This document shows, piece after piece, positions 1 through 6,864 of a DNA stretch of 33,995 nt; the stretch's first letter is position 1; every line of letters starts with the position of its first letter. The DNA lies in the NCBI GenBank assembly GCA_020073105.1, contig JAIQFW010000023.1, forward strand, positions 1 through 33,995. The letters run 5' to 3'. Source of the stretch: Terriglobia bacterium (lineage in GTDB: Bacteria; Acidobacteriota; Terriglobia; Terriglobales; Acidobacteriaceae). Under the pieces are notes generated by a model that saw only the letters and a program-made list of their open reading frames with translations, was not told where the DNA came from and searched no databases. A program made the translations under genes and the position numbers.

Positions 1-117
1 ATAATACCGTGACGCTCCGCGAAAACCGATCATCGGATTTTCTTCGTCCAGTTCAAATTCCCTGCCGCCAAGCAGATTGGCGTATTCATTGGATTTAAAA
101 TCACTCATGCGCACAAT
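1..117 (-). pseudogene. ppsA: 5'-truncated phosphoenolpyruvate synthase fragment
   Basis: The reverse strand encodes 39 residues that match the conserved segment of PEP synthase at the start of its C-terminal PEP-utilising barrel: [18 protein letters not shown] followed by [16 protein letters not shown]. In full-length enzymes (about 800 residues) this lies far from the N-terminus, so some 550 residues should precede it. Here only about 210 bases separate it from the stop of hpt, and the sequence upstream of residue IVR is not PEP synthase-like. In the neighbouring frame a natural-looking peptide ([20 protein letters not shown]) ends in a stop overlapping the start of the match. The fragment is therefore probably a decayed remnant, or the end of a rearrangement or assembly join. 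It runs off the left edge, so how much C-terminus remains is unknown. Confidence 0.6.
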
Positions 118-123
118 GGCGTG

Positions 124-327
124 GTGTTGACCACGTCTGCCACTTCGAGAAGAAGCGGTTCGACCTTGGATTGAAGATCGGGTTGAGTGTCCACCATCTC
201 CACGAGCTCTATGATACCAGTCGTTCCGGCGGGCTCGGGTTATGGCAAGCGAGAAAAACCGGCATCGCAGCGGTAGTTTGGGTGCTCGTCGTCCCGCAGC
301 CGCGACCATTTTCGCCCTGCTTGGCGA
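124..327. other. intergenic stretch, no confident gene
   Basis: This stretch lies between the hpt stop and the PEP synthase fragment. No frame gives a recognisable protein. One reverse-strand frame stays open but is arginine-rich and looks like an antisense shadow. Confidence 0.4.
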
Positions 328-882
328 TCAGCCTTCTCTCGGCACGATACAGATATCGGGCAGGTTGCGATATTTTTCGGCGTAGTCAAGACCGTAACCC
401 ACTACGAATTCGTCGGGAATGCTGAAGCCCAGGTAGTCGGCCTCGATGGGCTGCTTCCGCCGCGACGGTTTGTCCAGCAATGCGGCGATGCGCAACGACT
501 TGGGCTGGTGGGCCTGGACAATCTTCTTCAGGTAGGTGAGCGTGAGCCCGGTGTCGAGAATGTCTTCGACCAGGATCACGTTCCGGCCTTGCATGGACTG
601 GTCCATGTCCTTGGTGAGCCGGACCTCGCCGGTCGAGTCCCATCCGCTCTTCAGTTCCTGCGCGGGACTCGGTCGGTTGCCGTAGCTGGAAACACCGATG
701 AAATCGAAAGTCGCGTCAAGCTGGACCTGTCGCGCCAGATCACTGAGGAAAATGGCTGCACCCTTGAGCACGCCCACAAAAATCACCGCTTGGCCGGCAA
801 AGTCGCGCGTAATCTCGCTTCCCATGGCGGCGACACGTTCGGCGATCTGCTCTCGCGAGATGAGAACCTTCAACCCGGTCAT
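328..882 (-). CDS. hpt: hypoxanthine phosphoribosyltransferase
   Basis: This is a purine salvage enzyme that transfers the phosphoribosyl group of PRPP to hypoxanthine or guanine, giving IMP or GMP in the cytosol. The 184 residues fit the usual family length. The PRPP-binding signature VILVEDILDTG is at residues 102-112. The diphosphate-binding LKG is at 39-41, and the C-terminal FVVGYGLDYAEKYRNLP segment is typical of bacterial Hpt. The region SYGNRPSPAQ...VRLTKDMD is the flexible active-site loop. The gene is divergent from the hydrolase that starts at 1004. The ATG at 880-882 is the only start that preserves the N-terminal strand. No operon partner is visible. Confidence 0.93.
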   Translation of the reverse strand: MTGLKVLISREQIAERVAAMGSEITRDFAGQAVIFVGVLKGAAIFLSDLARQVQLDATFDFIGVSSYGNRPSPAQELKSGWDSTGEVRLTKDMDQSMQGRNVILVEDILDTGLTLTYLKKIVQAHQPKSLRIAALLDKPSRRKQPIEADYLGFSIPDEFVVGYGLDYAEKYRNLPDICIVPREG

Positions 883-945
883 GGCGGTTCATATTAAACT
901 AAGCACCGGGCAATTGGCACATAGCATTTCGTTCGCAGGGTTTTT

Positions 946-993
946 GGAGCTAGAAGCCAAAAGCTAGGAGCTAGAAGCCAGAAGCCAGGAGCA
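946..993 (+). repeat. short imperfect tandem repeat (AGCTAGAAGCCA type)
   Basis: An 11-12 base unit (agctagaagcca, agctaggagc, agaagccaggagc) is repeated about four times directly in front of the hydrolase start at 1004. It occupies the leader and leaves only a weak ribosome binding site (aggagc). Confidence 0.6.
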
Positions 994-1003
994 GCTTCCC
1001 CTC

Positions 1004-1702
1004 ATGAAACTCAACGGCATCAAGATCACATGGTTAGGACACGCGACCTTTCGGGTCGAAACTCCCGGCGGGAAGACTCTACTGATTGACCCCTGGGTGA
1101 TGGGCAACCCCAAGTGTCCGGAGAAAGAGAAAGCCATTCGAACGCTGGACGTTATGCTCATCACACACGGACACGGCGACCACATCGGCGATGCGGTGGA
1201 ACTGGGCAAGAAGCACACTCCCAGGGTGGTGGGCATTCCGGAGCTTTGCCATTGGTTGCAGAAGAAAGGGGTGGAGACTGCGGAAATGAACAAGGGTGGT
1301 ACGCAAACCCTCGGCGACATTAAAGTGACGATGGTGCATGCCGACCATTCCTGCGGCATCCAGGATGGCGAACAGATGGTCTATGCCGGGGAGGCCTGCG
1401 GTTACGTGGTGGAATTTGATAACGGCGTGAAAATCTATCATGCTGGCGACACCAATGTGTTCGGGGATATGACAATCATCCGCGAACTATACGCACCGGA
1501 CATCTGCATGCTGCCGATCGGAAATCACTACACCATGAGTCCGCGCGAGGCCGCATATGCCTGCAAACTGCTAGAGCCGAAAATCGTCATCCCCATGCAC
1601 TTCGGCACCTTCCCGGTGCTGACTGGCACCCCCAAGGACCTGCAAAGGCTGGTGCCTGATCTGGAGATCCGGGAGATGAAGCCAGGAGAAACGATTTCGT
1701 AA
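1004..1702 (+). CDS. metal-dependent hydrolase, UPF0173 / beta-lactamase fold
   Basis: This 232-residue protein belongs to the metallo-beta-lactamase superfamily, in the UPF0173 (UlaG-like lactonase) group. The metal-binding signature THGHGDH is at residues 54-60 (His55, His57, Asp59, His60). Further likely ligands are His115 (HADHS), Asp149 (HAGDTN) and His199 (PMHFGTF). The N-terminus ITWLGHATFRVET is the family hallmark strand. There is no signal peptide, so it should be cytosolic. The substrate cannot be told from the sequence; characterised relatives hydrolyse lactones or phosphodiesters. A hairpin repeat follows the stop, before the methyltransferase gene on the same strand. Confidence 0.88.
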   Translation: MKLNGIKITWLGHATFRVETPGGKTLLIDPWVMGNPKCPEKEKAIRTLDVMLITHGHGDHIGDAVELGKKHTPRVVGIPELCHWLQKKGVETAEMNKGGTQTLGDIKVTMVHADHSCGIQDGEQMVYAGEACGYVVEFDNGVKIYHAGDTNVFGDMTIIRELYAPDICMLPIGNHYTMSPREAAYACKLLEPKIVIPMHFGTFPVLTGTPKDLQRLVPDLEIREMKPGETIS

Positions 1703-1707
1703 CTCAC

Positions 1708-1757
1708 GTGGGGACAACCGCCCTTGGCTGTCCAGCCGGGTGGGGCCCGGCAGCGAA
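1708..1757 (+). repeat. dispersed hairpin repeat (copy 1)
   Basis: The core gacaaccgcccttggctgtcc forms a stem of acaaccg with cggctgt type pairing, followed by a cc-ggg-rich tail. A second copy lies at 32,837-32,880 with core acagccgccctcggctgt. Both copies start within about 12 bases of a stop codon. Confidence 0.6.
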
Positions 1758-1770
1758 GGAAGGAACTAGC

Positions 1771-2430
1771 TTGTCAAAATCGAGTCCTAGCTGGCGCATG
1801 GGTGGCATCACCGCTGATGCCGTCGAAGACTATCTTTACTCGATGCTCCCGCCCCGCGACGAAGTTCTTGCGGAGATGGAAGCCGAAGCGGCCAAGCGCG
1901 ACATCGCGATCGTTGGCCCGGTCGTCGGGCGGGTACTGCAGCAACTCGCGCTGATGATTGGTGCCAAGACCGTTTTCGAGATGGGTTCAGCGATCGGATA
2001 TTCCACGATCTGGTGGGCACGCGCCGTGGGTGCGAGTGGCCGTGTCTTCTACACCGACGGAGATCGCAAGAACGCTGCCCAAGCCGAGAAGTATTTCAAG
2101 CGGGCTGGAGTCTCCGACCGGATCAAGATCGGAGTTGGAGACGCGTTGGAACTGCTCTCCGAGCAGAAGCAGGAATTCGACATCATCTTTAACGACGTGG
2201 ATAAAGAAGACTACCCGCGAGTGTTGCGGCTGGCGGTTCCAAGGCTTCGCAAAGGCGGGCTGTTCGTGACCGACAACGTGCTGTGGAGCGGCAAGGTAGC
2301 AGATCCCAAGAACAAAGAAGCTTCGACTAAGGCCATCCTGGAATTCAACCGGCTGTTGTACGGCTCGGCGGACCTGTTCACGACGATCCTGCCAGTGCGG
2401 GATGGAGTGGCGGTGGCAATCAAGAAGTAG
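1771..2430 (+). CDS. SAM-dependent O-methyltransferase
   Basis: This protein resembles the catechol/caffeoyl-CoA O-methyltransferase family (219 residues, Rossmann fold, SAM-dependent, cytosolic). Motif I VFEMGSAIGYSTIWWA is at about 68-83. The acidic residue after beta-2 is in YTDGD (94-98). The metal-binding, catalytic-type segment FNDVDKEDYP is at 140-149, followed by VTDNVLWSG near 167-174. The first ATG in this frame is at 1708, but that would translate the hairpin repeat. I chose the TTG at 1771 because gaaggaac lies at a good distance upstream. The ATG at 1798 is an alternative. The methyl acceptor cannot be predicted. Confidence 0.85.
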   Translation: MSKSSPSWRMGGITADAVEDYLYSMLPPRDEVLAEMEAEAAKRDIAIVGPVVGRVLQQLALMIGAKTVFEMGSAIGYSTIWWARAVGASGRVFYTDGDRKNAAQAEKYFKRAGVSDRIKIGVGDALELLSEQKQEFDIIFNDVDKEDYPRVLRLAVPRLRKGGLFVTDNVLWSGKVADPKNKEASTKAILEFNRLLYGSADLFTTILPVRDGVAVAIKK

Positions 2431-2432
2431 TT

Positions 2433-2966
2433 CTACCCGGGGTTCCGCTCCAGTTGCCGCAGGAGTTTGCGCCCGCGAGCCCTCATCGCGGCTGTTCCTG
2501 TCTTTGTCAGTGTGATCAGCAGCTTGGTGACCTCTGCCATGAGTGCATCATCGCCAATTGCAAGATCAACCAGGGCCTGCATGGCGAAAGTCTTCACAAT
2601 AGAGCTCTGATCGCTCAACTGACGCTGGAGCACCGATACTGCGCGCACGCGGTCTCTCTTCGACAGGCGCAGCCTGGGTACCATTTGAGCCAAGTGCCAG
2701 CGCAGCTCCTGCTGTGTGGCTTGGTCCAGCAACCGGAGCAGCTTCGCCTTGAAAGGTTGCAGCAGTTCGGGTCGGCGCAGCGACACTTTTTCTGCCGCAT
2801 CTGCTGCACGCATCCGAATCAGGAGGTCTGAATCCCACAGGCCCTGCAACAGCTGGGAGAACAGCTCGGGACGCTTAAGGACAAGCGCCACGACCCGGTT
2901 GGACTGGCCAATGGAACGGCGGTCGCCACCCCTCAACTTCTTAAGCAGCATGTTTGACGAAGTCAT
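2433..2966 (-). CDS. HEAT-repeat protein
   Basis: The protein is 177 residues of regular amphipathic helix pairs, for example LLQGLWDSDLLIRMRAADAAEKV, LLRLLDQATQQELRWHLAQMV and LSDQSSIVKTFAMQALVDLA. These are typical of HEAT/armadillo-like scaffolds. No catalytic motif, signal peptide or membrane segment is visible. It probably mediates protein-protein contacts, but the partner is unknown. It is convergent with the methyltransferase (2 bases between stops) and lies downstream of two other minus-strand genes, 15 bases from the next. Confidence 0.7.
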   Translation of the reverse strand: MTSSNMLLKKLRGGDRRSIGQSNRVVALVLKRPELFSQLLQGLWDSDLLIRMRAADAAEKVSLRRPELLQPFKAKLLRLLDQATQQELRWHLAQMVPRLRLSKRDRVRAVSVLQRQLSDQSSIVKTFAMQALVDLAIGDDALMAEVTKLLITLTKTGTAAMRARGRKLLRQLERNPG

Positions 2967-2981
2967 GCTTCACCGGTGAGG

Positions 2982-3470
2982 TTAGTCCCGTCCCAGGATC
3001 GAAAGTTTCCGATTGCCCTTCAACGCCGGGCCCAAGATGTCGAATAGCTTGTGGAGATCCTCTTTCCCGAAGACTTTCATGTTCACTAAGATTTTCGGTT
3101 TCTGACATCCAGAGCGAGGAGTGATCAGCAATCCAAGGGGTGGTCCGAATTTTCTCTCGAAGTCGATTTTGATTTCTGCCAGTTGAATCTCGTCTAAGCC
3201 CAGCGAGCGAACGCCACCAAACAGCGAACGGTAAGAGAGAATGCCATCCGCTACTTTAAGCCTGAAGGCGGCGATCCAGACAATGACGTATGTGAAGACT
3301 GCCGCCACAATCGCAACCGACTGCCAGGCCCCACGTGCAGGCTTTGCCAGTGCCAGCGCTAGGCAGAAAACGAGCAGAAGCCCGAATATCCCGGCGAGGG
3401 CAGCGTAAGTCGAAAGGCAAGCGCGCACGGAGAGCGCTGGGGTCGCCGCCTTGGTTTGAGGAGACTCCAT
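2982..3470 (-). CDS. small membrane protein with PH-like cytosolic domain
   Basis: This 162-residue protein has two predicted membrane helices, at about 20-42 (YAALAGIFGLLLVFCLALAL) and 50-70 (VAIVAAVFTYVIVWIAAF). They are followed by a beta-rich soluble domain (VADGILSYRSLFGGVRSLGL, then IKIDFERKFGPPLGLLITPR). The arrangement of two helices and a strand-rich domain resembles bacterial PH (bPH2-like) proteins, but this is fold-level inference. The end of bshB1 lies 12 bases upstream, so the two are probably cotranscribed. No specific function can be assigned. Confidence 0.6.
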   Translation of the reverse strand: MESPQTKAATPALSVRACLSTYAALAGIFGLLLVFCLALALAKPARGAWQSVAIVAAVFTYVIVWIAAFRLKVADGILSYRSLFGGVRSLGLDEIQLAEIKIDFERKFGPPLGLLITPRSGCQKPKILVNMKVFGKEDLHKLFDILGPALKGNRKLSILGRD

Positions 3471-3482
3471 GCGAGTTGCCGA

Positions 3483-4226
3483 TCAGAGCGACTTCACTGG
3501 AATCATCGTCAGGTCGTCCACCAGTCCGACTTCCTTCTGCAGGAACGGCTCCGCATAAGTCACTCCCCCCAGCGCACCGTAGTACCGCGCCATGGATTCG
3601 ATGCGGGAACGGATCTCCACCTGGGCAGGGAAGAGGTCCTTGCCGGCTTCCTGATCGCTGAACTGCGTCTTGTACGCCATCAGCGACTGGAACCGGGTTT
3701 CGAACTGCTCGGTGATATCGACCACGAACGTCGGGCGAATGTCGTAGTAGAGAGTGGCGTAAATGATCTTGAACGGCCGGTGCGGGGGCAAGGGGTCGTC
3801 GCGCAGGCCCTGCTTGGTCAAGACAACCTTGGTGAGTCCCGCGAGGAAGCACGCTTCATATCCCATGACGGAAGCAGTGTAGTGATCGGGATGTCGGCCC
3901 TGCCAGTAGGGGAGAATGACGACCCGGGGACGCTGGTCCCGGATCACCCGCGCGACTTTCAGGCGGTTCTCCCAGGTGTTTTCCACGCGGCCGTCGGGAA
4001 TGTCGAGCGCAAGCCGCCACGAAACTTGCAGGAGGAGGGCAGCGGCTTCGGCCTCTTTCCGCCGTTCTTCGGCCGTGCCGCGCGTTCCCATCTCACCCTG
4101 GGTGAGATCGAGAATGCCGGTCTGGTGCCCGTGCTGGGCCATTTTGAGCAGCGTGCCCCCGCAGGTTTGCTCTACGTCGTCGCGGTGGGCGGCGATGGCC
4201 AGAATGTCGAGTGGCGGAGTGGGCAT
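3483..4226 (-). CDS. bshB1: bacillithiol biosynthesis deacetylase (BshB1 type)
   Basis: This PIG-L/LmbE-family zinc deacetylase removes acetyl from GlcNAc-malate, the second step of bacillithiol synthesis. The 247 residues fit BshB1. The zinc motif is AHRDDVE at residues 13-19 (His14, Asp17) and the second metal-binding part is GRHPDHYTAS with His112-Pro-Asp-His115. The TLYYDIRPTFVVDIT segment and the QFSDQ motif are typical of the BshB1 clade. The usual AHPDD has arginine in place of proline; the metal ligands themselves are intact. The bshA and bshC partners are not in this window. It seems to lead the minus-strand unit that continues into the PH-like and HEAT genes. Confidence 0.85.
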   Translation of the reverse strand: MPTPPLDILAIAAHRDDVEQTCGGTLLKMAQHGHQTGILDLTQGEMGTRGTAEERRKEAEAAALLLQVSWRLALDIPDGRVENTWENRLKVARVIRDQRPRVVILPYWQGRHPDHYTASVMGYEACFLAGLTKVVLTKQGLRDDPLPPHRPFKIIYATLYYDIRPTFVVDITEQFETRFQSLMAYKTQFSDQEAGKDLFPAQVEIRSRIESMARYYGALGGVTYAEPFLQKEVGLVDDLTMIPVKSL

Positions 4227-4330
4227 GTACTTCGAGTAAGCATATCAAAGTGGCAGCAGTTCAGGGTGGGGATGCCTAAATGAATCAGCGAGATACAGGT
4301 CGTTTCCCTCGTCATAGAGTTGAATATCGA

Positions 4331-4359
4331 TTTACATGTACACGGTACACGTGTATAAT
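4331..4359 (+). promoter_or_regulatory. higBA promoter with overlapping palindromic operators
   Basis: TTTACA at 4331-4336 and TATAAT at 4354-4359 are separated by exactly 17 bases. The palindrome TACATGTA (4333-4340) overlaps the -35 box and TACACGTGTA (4346-4355) overlaps the -10 box. This is a likely binding site for the HigA antitoxin. The expected transcription start falls on or next to the GTG codon at 4366. Confidence 0.8.
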
Positions 4360-4365
4360 GTACCC

Positions 4366-4653
4366 GTGATTAAGTCCTTCGCGGATGAGACAACTCAAGA
4401 CATCTACGAAGGAGAGAATACAAAGGCGGCGAGAAAGATTGATCGCCGGGTTTGGCCGATCGTGTTTCGAAAACTAGATACTCTGAACGCTGCGATCAGT
4501 CTTAACGACTTGAAGAGTCCAGGAAATCAGTTGGAGAAACTGAAAGGAGAATTGGCCGGTTATTGGAGTATTCGAGTGAACGATCAGTACCGTATCATTT
4601 TTCGATTGGAAAATGGGAACGCGCTGAACGTTTCATGTCGCGACATCCATTGA
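4366..4653 (+). CDS. higB: HigB-family toxin (RelE/ParE fold)
   Basis: This is a ribosome-dependent mRNA interferase type toxin of a type II toxin-antitoxin module. From GTG 4366 the protein has 95 residues, matching the compact HigB length. Family features are IKSFADE at the N-terminus, KLDTLNAAISLNDLKSPGN in the middle, and the strand block YWSIRVNDQYRIIFRLENG near the C-terminus, where the basic active-site residues lie. An upstream ATG at 4336 is in frame but sits inside the promoter and cannot be transcribed from it, so GTG 4366 is preferred; it would make the mRNA leaderless. The antitoxin gene starts 17 bases after the stop. Confidence 0.88.
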   Translation: MIKSFADETTQDIYEGENTKAARKIDRRVWPIVFRKLDTLNAAISLNDLKSPGNQLEKLKGELAGYWSIRVNDQYRIIFRLENGNALNVSCRDIH

Positions 4654-4670
4654 CTGACAGGGGAGAGGGC

Positions 4671-4949
4671 ATGAGCTTACCGAAGGGACGCATTGCAACC
4701 CATCCGGGAGAGGTGCTCCTGGAGGAATACATTAAGCCGCTGGGGCTGACGCAGGCGACTCTGGCCAAAGAACTCGGGATTTCGACAAACCGTCTGAATG
4801 AGCTAGTCAGGGAGAAACGAGGGATCACCGCGGACACAGCCCTTCGGCTGGCTCGCCGGTTTAAGACCTCGCCTGAGCTCTGGATGAACCTTCAGTCTGC
4901 TTACGAGCTCACCGCAGCCCGCGCGTCGATGGCCGTCGCCGGCGATTAG
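4671..4949 (+). CDS. higA: HigA-family antitoxin, XRE-type HTH
   Basis: This 92-residue helix-turn-helix protein neutralises HigB and represses the operon. The HTH runs through LTQATLAKELGISTNRLNEL at about 25-44, after the HigA hallmark HPGEVLLEEYIKPLG. The C-terminal RFKTSPELWMNLQSAYEL is also typical. ATG 4671 is preceded by gggagaggg at good spacing. A longer reading from 4563 would overlap higB and is not needed. The gene order toxin then antitoxin is the normal hig order. Confidence 0.9.
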   Translation: MSLPKGRIATHPGEVLLEEYIKPLGLTQATLAKELGISTNRLNELVREKRGITADTALRLARRFKTSPELWMNLQSAYELTAARASMAVAGD

Positions 4950-4975
4950 CCTAGACCAACCAGGACGACTAAAGT

Positions 4976-5305
4976 CTAGTCCAGATTCCCCTGCTCCAAT
5001 ACCACGTTTTCACGCACGATGAGCCGGTGGGCGGCCATCTCCTTCAGCGTTGGCAGAACGCGACTCACGTGCTCATCGGTGTCTACGAAGATGATGATCA
5101 CCGGCAGCTTGCCGCCCGCATCCACCAAATGGGTCGTCTCGACCCGATGCCGTCCTAGGAATCCGGCGACGGCGTGAATGGCTGTGGCAGCGTAGACGTT
5201 TTCCTTCCGCAGGTAGTTAAGGATCTCCACATGCAGCGGCCGGTGATGCCACTGGTCGGCTTCGTTGAGGTAGACGGTGACCTGGACAGCCATTGCGTTT
5301 GGCAT
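4976..5305 (-). CDS. DUF190 family protein
   Basis: This 109-residue small cytosolic protein belongs to DUF190, a PII-like fold family that frequently accompanies CrcB. Visible features are VTVYLNEADQWHHRPLHVEIL and the internal AVAGFLGRH, followed by LPVIIIFVDTDEHV. Its ATG lies one base after the crcB stop, so the two genes are almost certainly translationally coupled under the fluoride riboswitch. It probably modulates or supports fluoride export, but its biochemical role is not established. Confidence 0.85.
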   Translation of the reverse strand: MPNAMAVQVTVYLNEADQWHHRPLHVEILNYLRKENVYAATAIHAVAGFLGRHRVETTHLVDAGGKLPVIIIFVDTDEHVSRVLPTLKEMAAHRLIVRENVVLEQGNLD

Positions 5306-5306
5306 T

Positions 5307-5696
5307 TTATATCACCCTCGCTAGCGCCATACCAGCTAGCACCCCAAGTAAGCACAGAAGGTTGTTGCTGAGGATGTTGGTCCAAAGCAGCAGCCATTGG
5401 CCCTGTTCGAAGTAGGCCATGGTTTCAAAGGCGTAGCTGGAGAACGTGGTGAAAGCGCCGCAAAAGCCGACCACAACCAGCAGGCGCCAGCGTGGATCTG
5501 CCAGTACGCGCTCGCTTGCCCAGATCATGAAAAAGCCGACGACCAGGCTGCCGGTGACGTTGATAACCAGCGTTCCGTATGGAAACACCGGCCCCAAGGC
5601 CTTTACGGCGTAGCGGCTAACGAGGTAGCGAAGATTGGCGCCGGCGATTGCGCCCAGGGAGATGACGAGAAAATCTTGGTTCAGCCAGTTCAGCAC
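5307..5696 (-). CDS. crcB: fluoride ion channel CrcB/Fluc
   Basis: This dual-topology fluoride channel expels F- across the inner membrane as a dimer. The 129 residues form four membrane helices. Family signatures are GAIAGANLRY (16-25), the Asn-containing INVTGSLVVGFF (45-56), and GFCGAFTTFSSYAFE (77-91) with the phenylalanine-box and central Na+-site region. The start is GTG at 5694-5696, preceded by taggag. That ribosome binding site lies inside a hairpin just behind the fluoride aptamer, so translation is probably opened by fluoride. DUF190 follows with one base between. Confidence 0.93.
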   Translation of the reverse strand: MLNWLNQDFLVISLGAIAGANLRYLVSRYAVKALGPVFPYGTLVINVTGSLVVGFFMIWASERVLADPRWRLLVVVGFCGAFTTFSSYAFETMAYFEQGQWLLLWTNILSNNLLCLLGVLAGMALARVI

Positions 5697-5705
5697 GATG
5701 GAGCT

Positions 5706-5726
5706 CTCCTACATAGTTTGTAGGAG
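5706..5726 (-). promoter_or_regulatory. ribosome-binding-site hairpin of the fluoride riboswitch
   Basis: A perfect 7-base inverted repeat (ctcctac / gtaggag, 7-base loop) joins the 3' end of the aptamer to the crcB ribosome binding site. The aptamer's ctcctac can pair either inside the aptamer or with the Shine-Dalgarno region, as expected for translational control. Confidence 0.7.
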
Positions 5727-5784
5727 TTATCAGCCGGGGCCGTTTACTAAGTCGATCCGGGCGGTTGAGGCGAACTCCATCGCC
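5720..5784 (-). promoter_or_regulatory. fluoride riboswitch (crcB motif)
   Basis: The reverse strand starts with GGCGATGGAGTTCGCC and ends with CTGATAACTCCTAC, the two conserved blocks of the crcB-motif fluoride aptamer. A variable stem-loop lies between them. It sits 24 bases upstream of the crcB start on the same strand. Fluoride should stabilise the aptamer and free the ribosome binding site. Confidence 0.9.
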
Positions 5785-5796
5785 GTAATTACTTTT

Positions 5797-5835
5797 ACCA
5801 CAGAGGACACAGGGGAGCACAGAGGAAAGCAGACG
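5797..5835 (+). repeat. dispersed ACCACAGAGGACAC repeat
   Basis: The sequence accacagaggacacagggg then agcacagaggaaa belongs to the same family as 16,144-16,251 and 31,190-31,227. Here it lies between crcB and the prenyltransferase gene. Confidence 0.55.
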
Positions 5836-5861
5836 TTGCGAGCAATGTCTCTACTTCCAAC

Positions 5862-6743
5862 TTACTTCTTCCTCTCTACCAAGAAATGGGCCAACGACTT
5901 CAAGGTCTCAGCCCGAAGCCCAAAGCTCTCCAACGCTTTCAACGCCGTATCCACCAGGGCATCCGCCTTCTTCACCGACTCTTCGATCCCGAACAGAGCC
6001 GGGTACGTGGCCTTTTCGGCCGCCGTGTCTTTTCCTGCGGTCTTGCCCAGTTGCTCGGACGTCTGGGTGACATCGAGCACATCGTCTACGATCTGGAAGG
6101 CCAGTCCGATCGAATGGCCAAACGACCTCAACCGAGAAACGTCGCCGTCGTTTCCGCCTGAATAGAGCCCGCCGCTGACTACACTCGCCGTAATCAAAGC
6201 GGCGGTTTTCGAGCGGTGAATGTACTCCAGCATCTGCAGATCGGGCTTGGTGTGCTCGGCTTCGAGATCGACTACCTGGCCGCCGATCATGCCATCGATC
6301 GTCCCTGTGCCGCGCGCAATCTCTTCGATGATCCGTACTCGCGCCTCTGCCCGGCAGCGCAGCCGGGACAAGACCTCGTAGGCCTGGGTTTGCAACGCGT
6401 CTCCGGCCAAGATTGCGATTGCCTCGCCAAAGGCCTTGTGACACGTGGGCCGTCCGCGGCGCAGGTCGTCGTTGTCCAACGCCGGCAGATCATCATGGAT
6501 CAGCGAATAGGTATGCAGCATTTCGAGGGCGGCACCCAAGTCTTCGATTCCAGCGGGCAGGGAGCCGGCGACCATCCGGCCTGCCTCCATGCACAAGATC
6601 GGCCGCAGGCGTTTACCGCCCGCAAACACGCTATGGCGCATCGCCTTGTGAATCGAGACAGGATGCTGGGTTACTGGCGGCAGCAGCCGTTCCAGCGCCC
6701 CATCGGCCAGAGTGCGGCCTGCTTCCAGGGTGTCCTTGAGCAT
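5862..6743 (-). CDS. ispA: polyprenyl diphosphate synthase (FPP/GGPP synthase type)
   Basis: This enzyme condenses isopentenyl diphosphate with allylic diphosphates to make C15 or C20 precursors for quinones, carotenoids and cell-wall lipid carriers. The 293 residues match bacterial IspA. GGKRLRP is at 42-48. The first aspartate-rich motif is DDLPALDNDDLRRG at 84-97, with the two-residue insertion of bacterial FPP/GGPP synthases. GQVVDLEAE is near 155-163, and the second aspartate motif FQIVDDVLD is at 216-224. The product length (C15 or C20) cannot be fixed from the sequence. It is often encoded next to xseB and dxs; xseB is 635 bases upstream here, with a receiver-like gene between them. 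Confidence 0.9.
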   Translation of the reverse strand: MLKDTLEAGRTLADGALERLLPPVTQHPVSIHKAMRHSVFAGGKRLRPILCMEAGRMVAGSLPAGIEDLGAALEMLHTYSLIHDDLPALDNDDLRRGRPTCHKAFGEAIAILAGDALQTQAYEVLSRLRCRAEARVRIIEEIARGTGTIDGMIGGQVVDLEAEHTKPDLQMLEYIHRSKTAALITASVVSGGLYSGGNDGDVSRLRSFGHSIGLAFQIVDDVLDVTQTSEQLGKTAGKDTAAEKATYPALFGIEESVKKADALVDTALKALESFGLRAETLKSLAHFLVERKK

Positions 6744-6819
6744 GACGGTGAGTATAACAAGGCATGCCGGGCATCTCGGTGACGACGGATTGAGTCTCCC
6801 ACGGGGAATCCGCTCGTCA

Positions 6820-6843
6820 ATAAAAAAGACGCCCGCGGGCGTC
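6820..6843 (-). terminator. intrinsic terminator
   Basis: The perfect palindrome GACGCCCGCGGGCGTC (6828-6843) is followed on the reverse strand by six T residues. It lies 21 bases after the stop of the receiver-like gene and ends its transcript ahead of ispA. Confidence 0.85.
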
Positions 6844-6864
6844 CTTCAAGAATCGCAGAAATTC

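Noticed and set aside
3456-4283. Open frame on the + strand opposite bshB1
   Set aside because: bshB1 has full catalytic motifs on the other strand; this frame is a shadow.
5635-6165. Open frame on the + strand across the riboswitch and prenyltransferase
   Set aside because: It covers the fluoride riboswitch and the end of ispA and has no domain.
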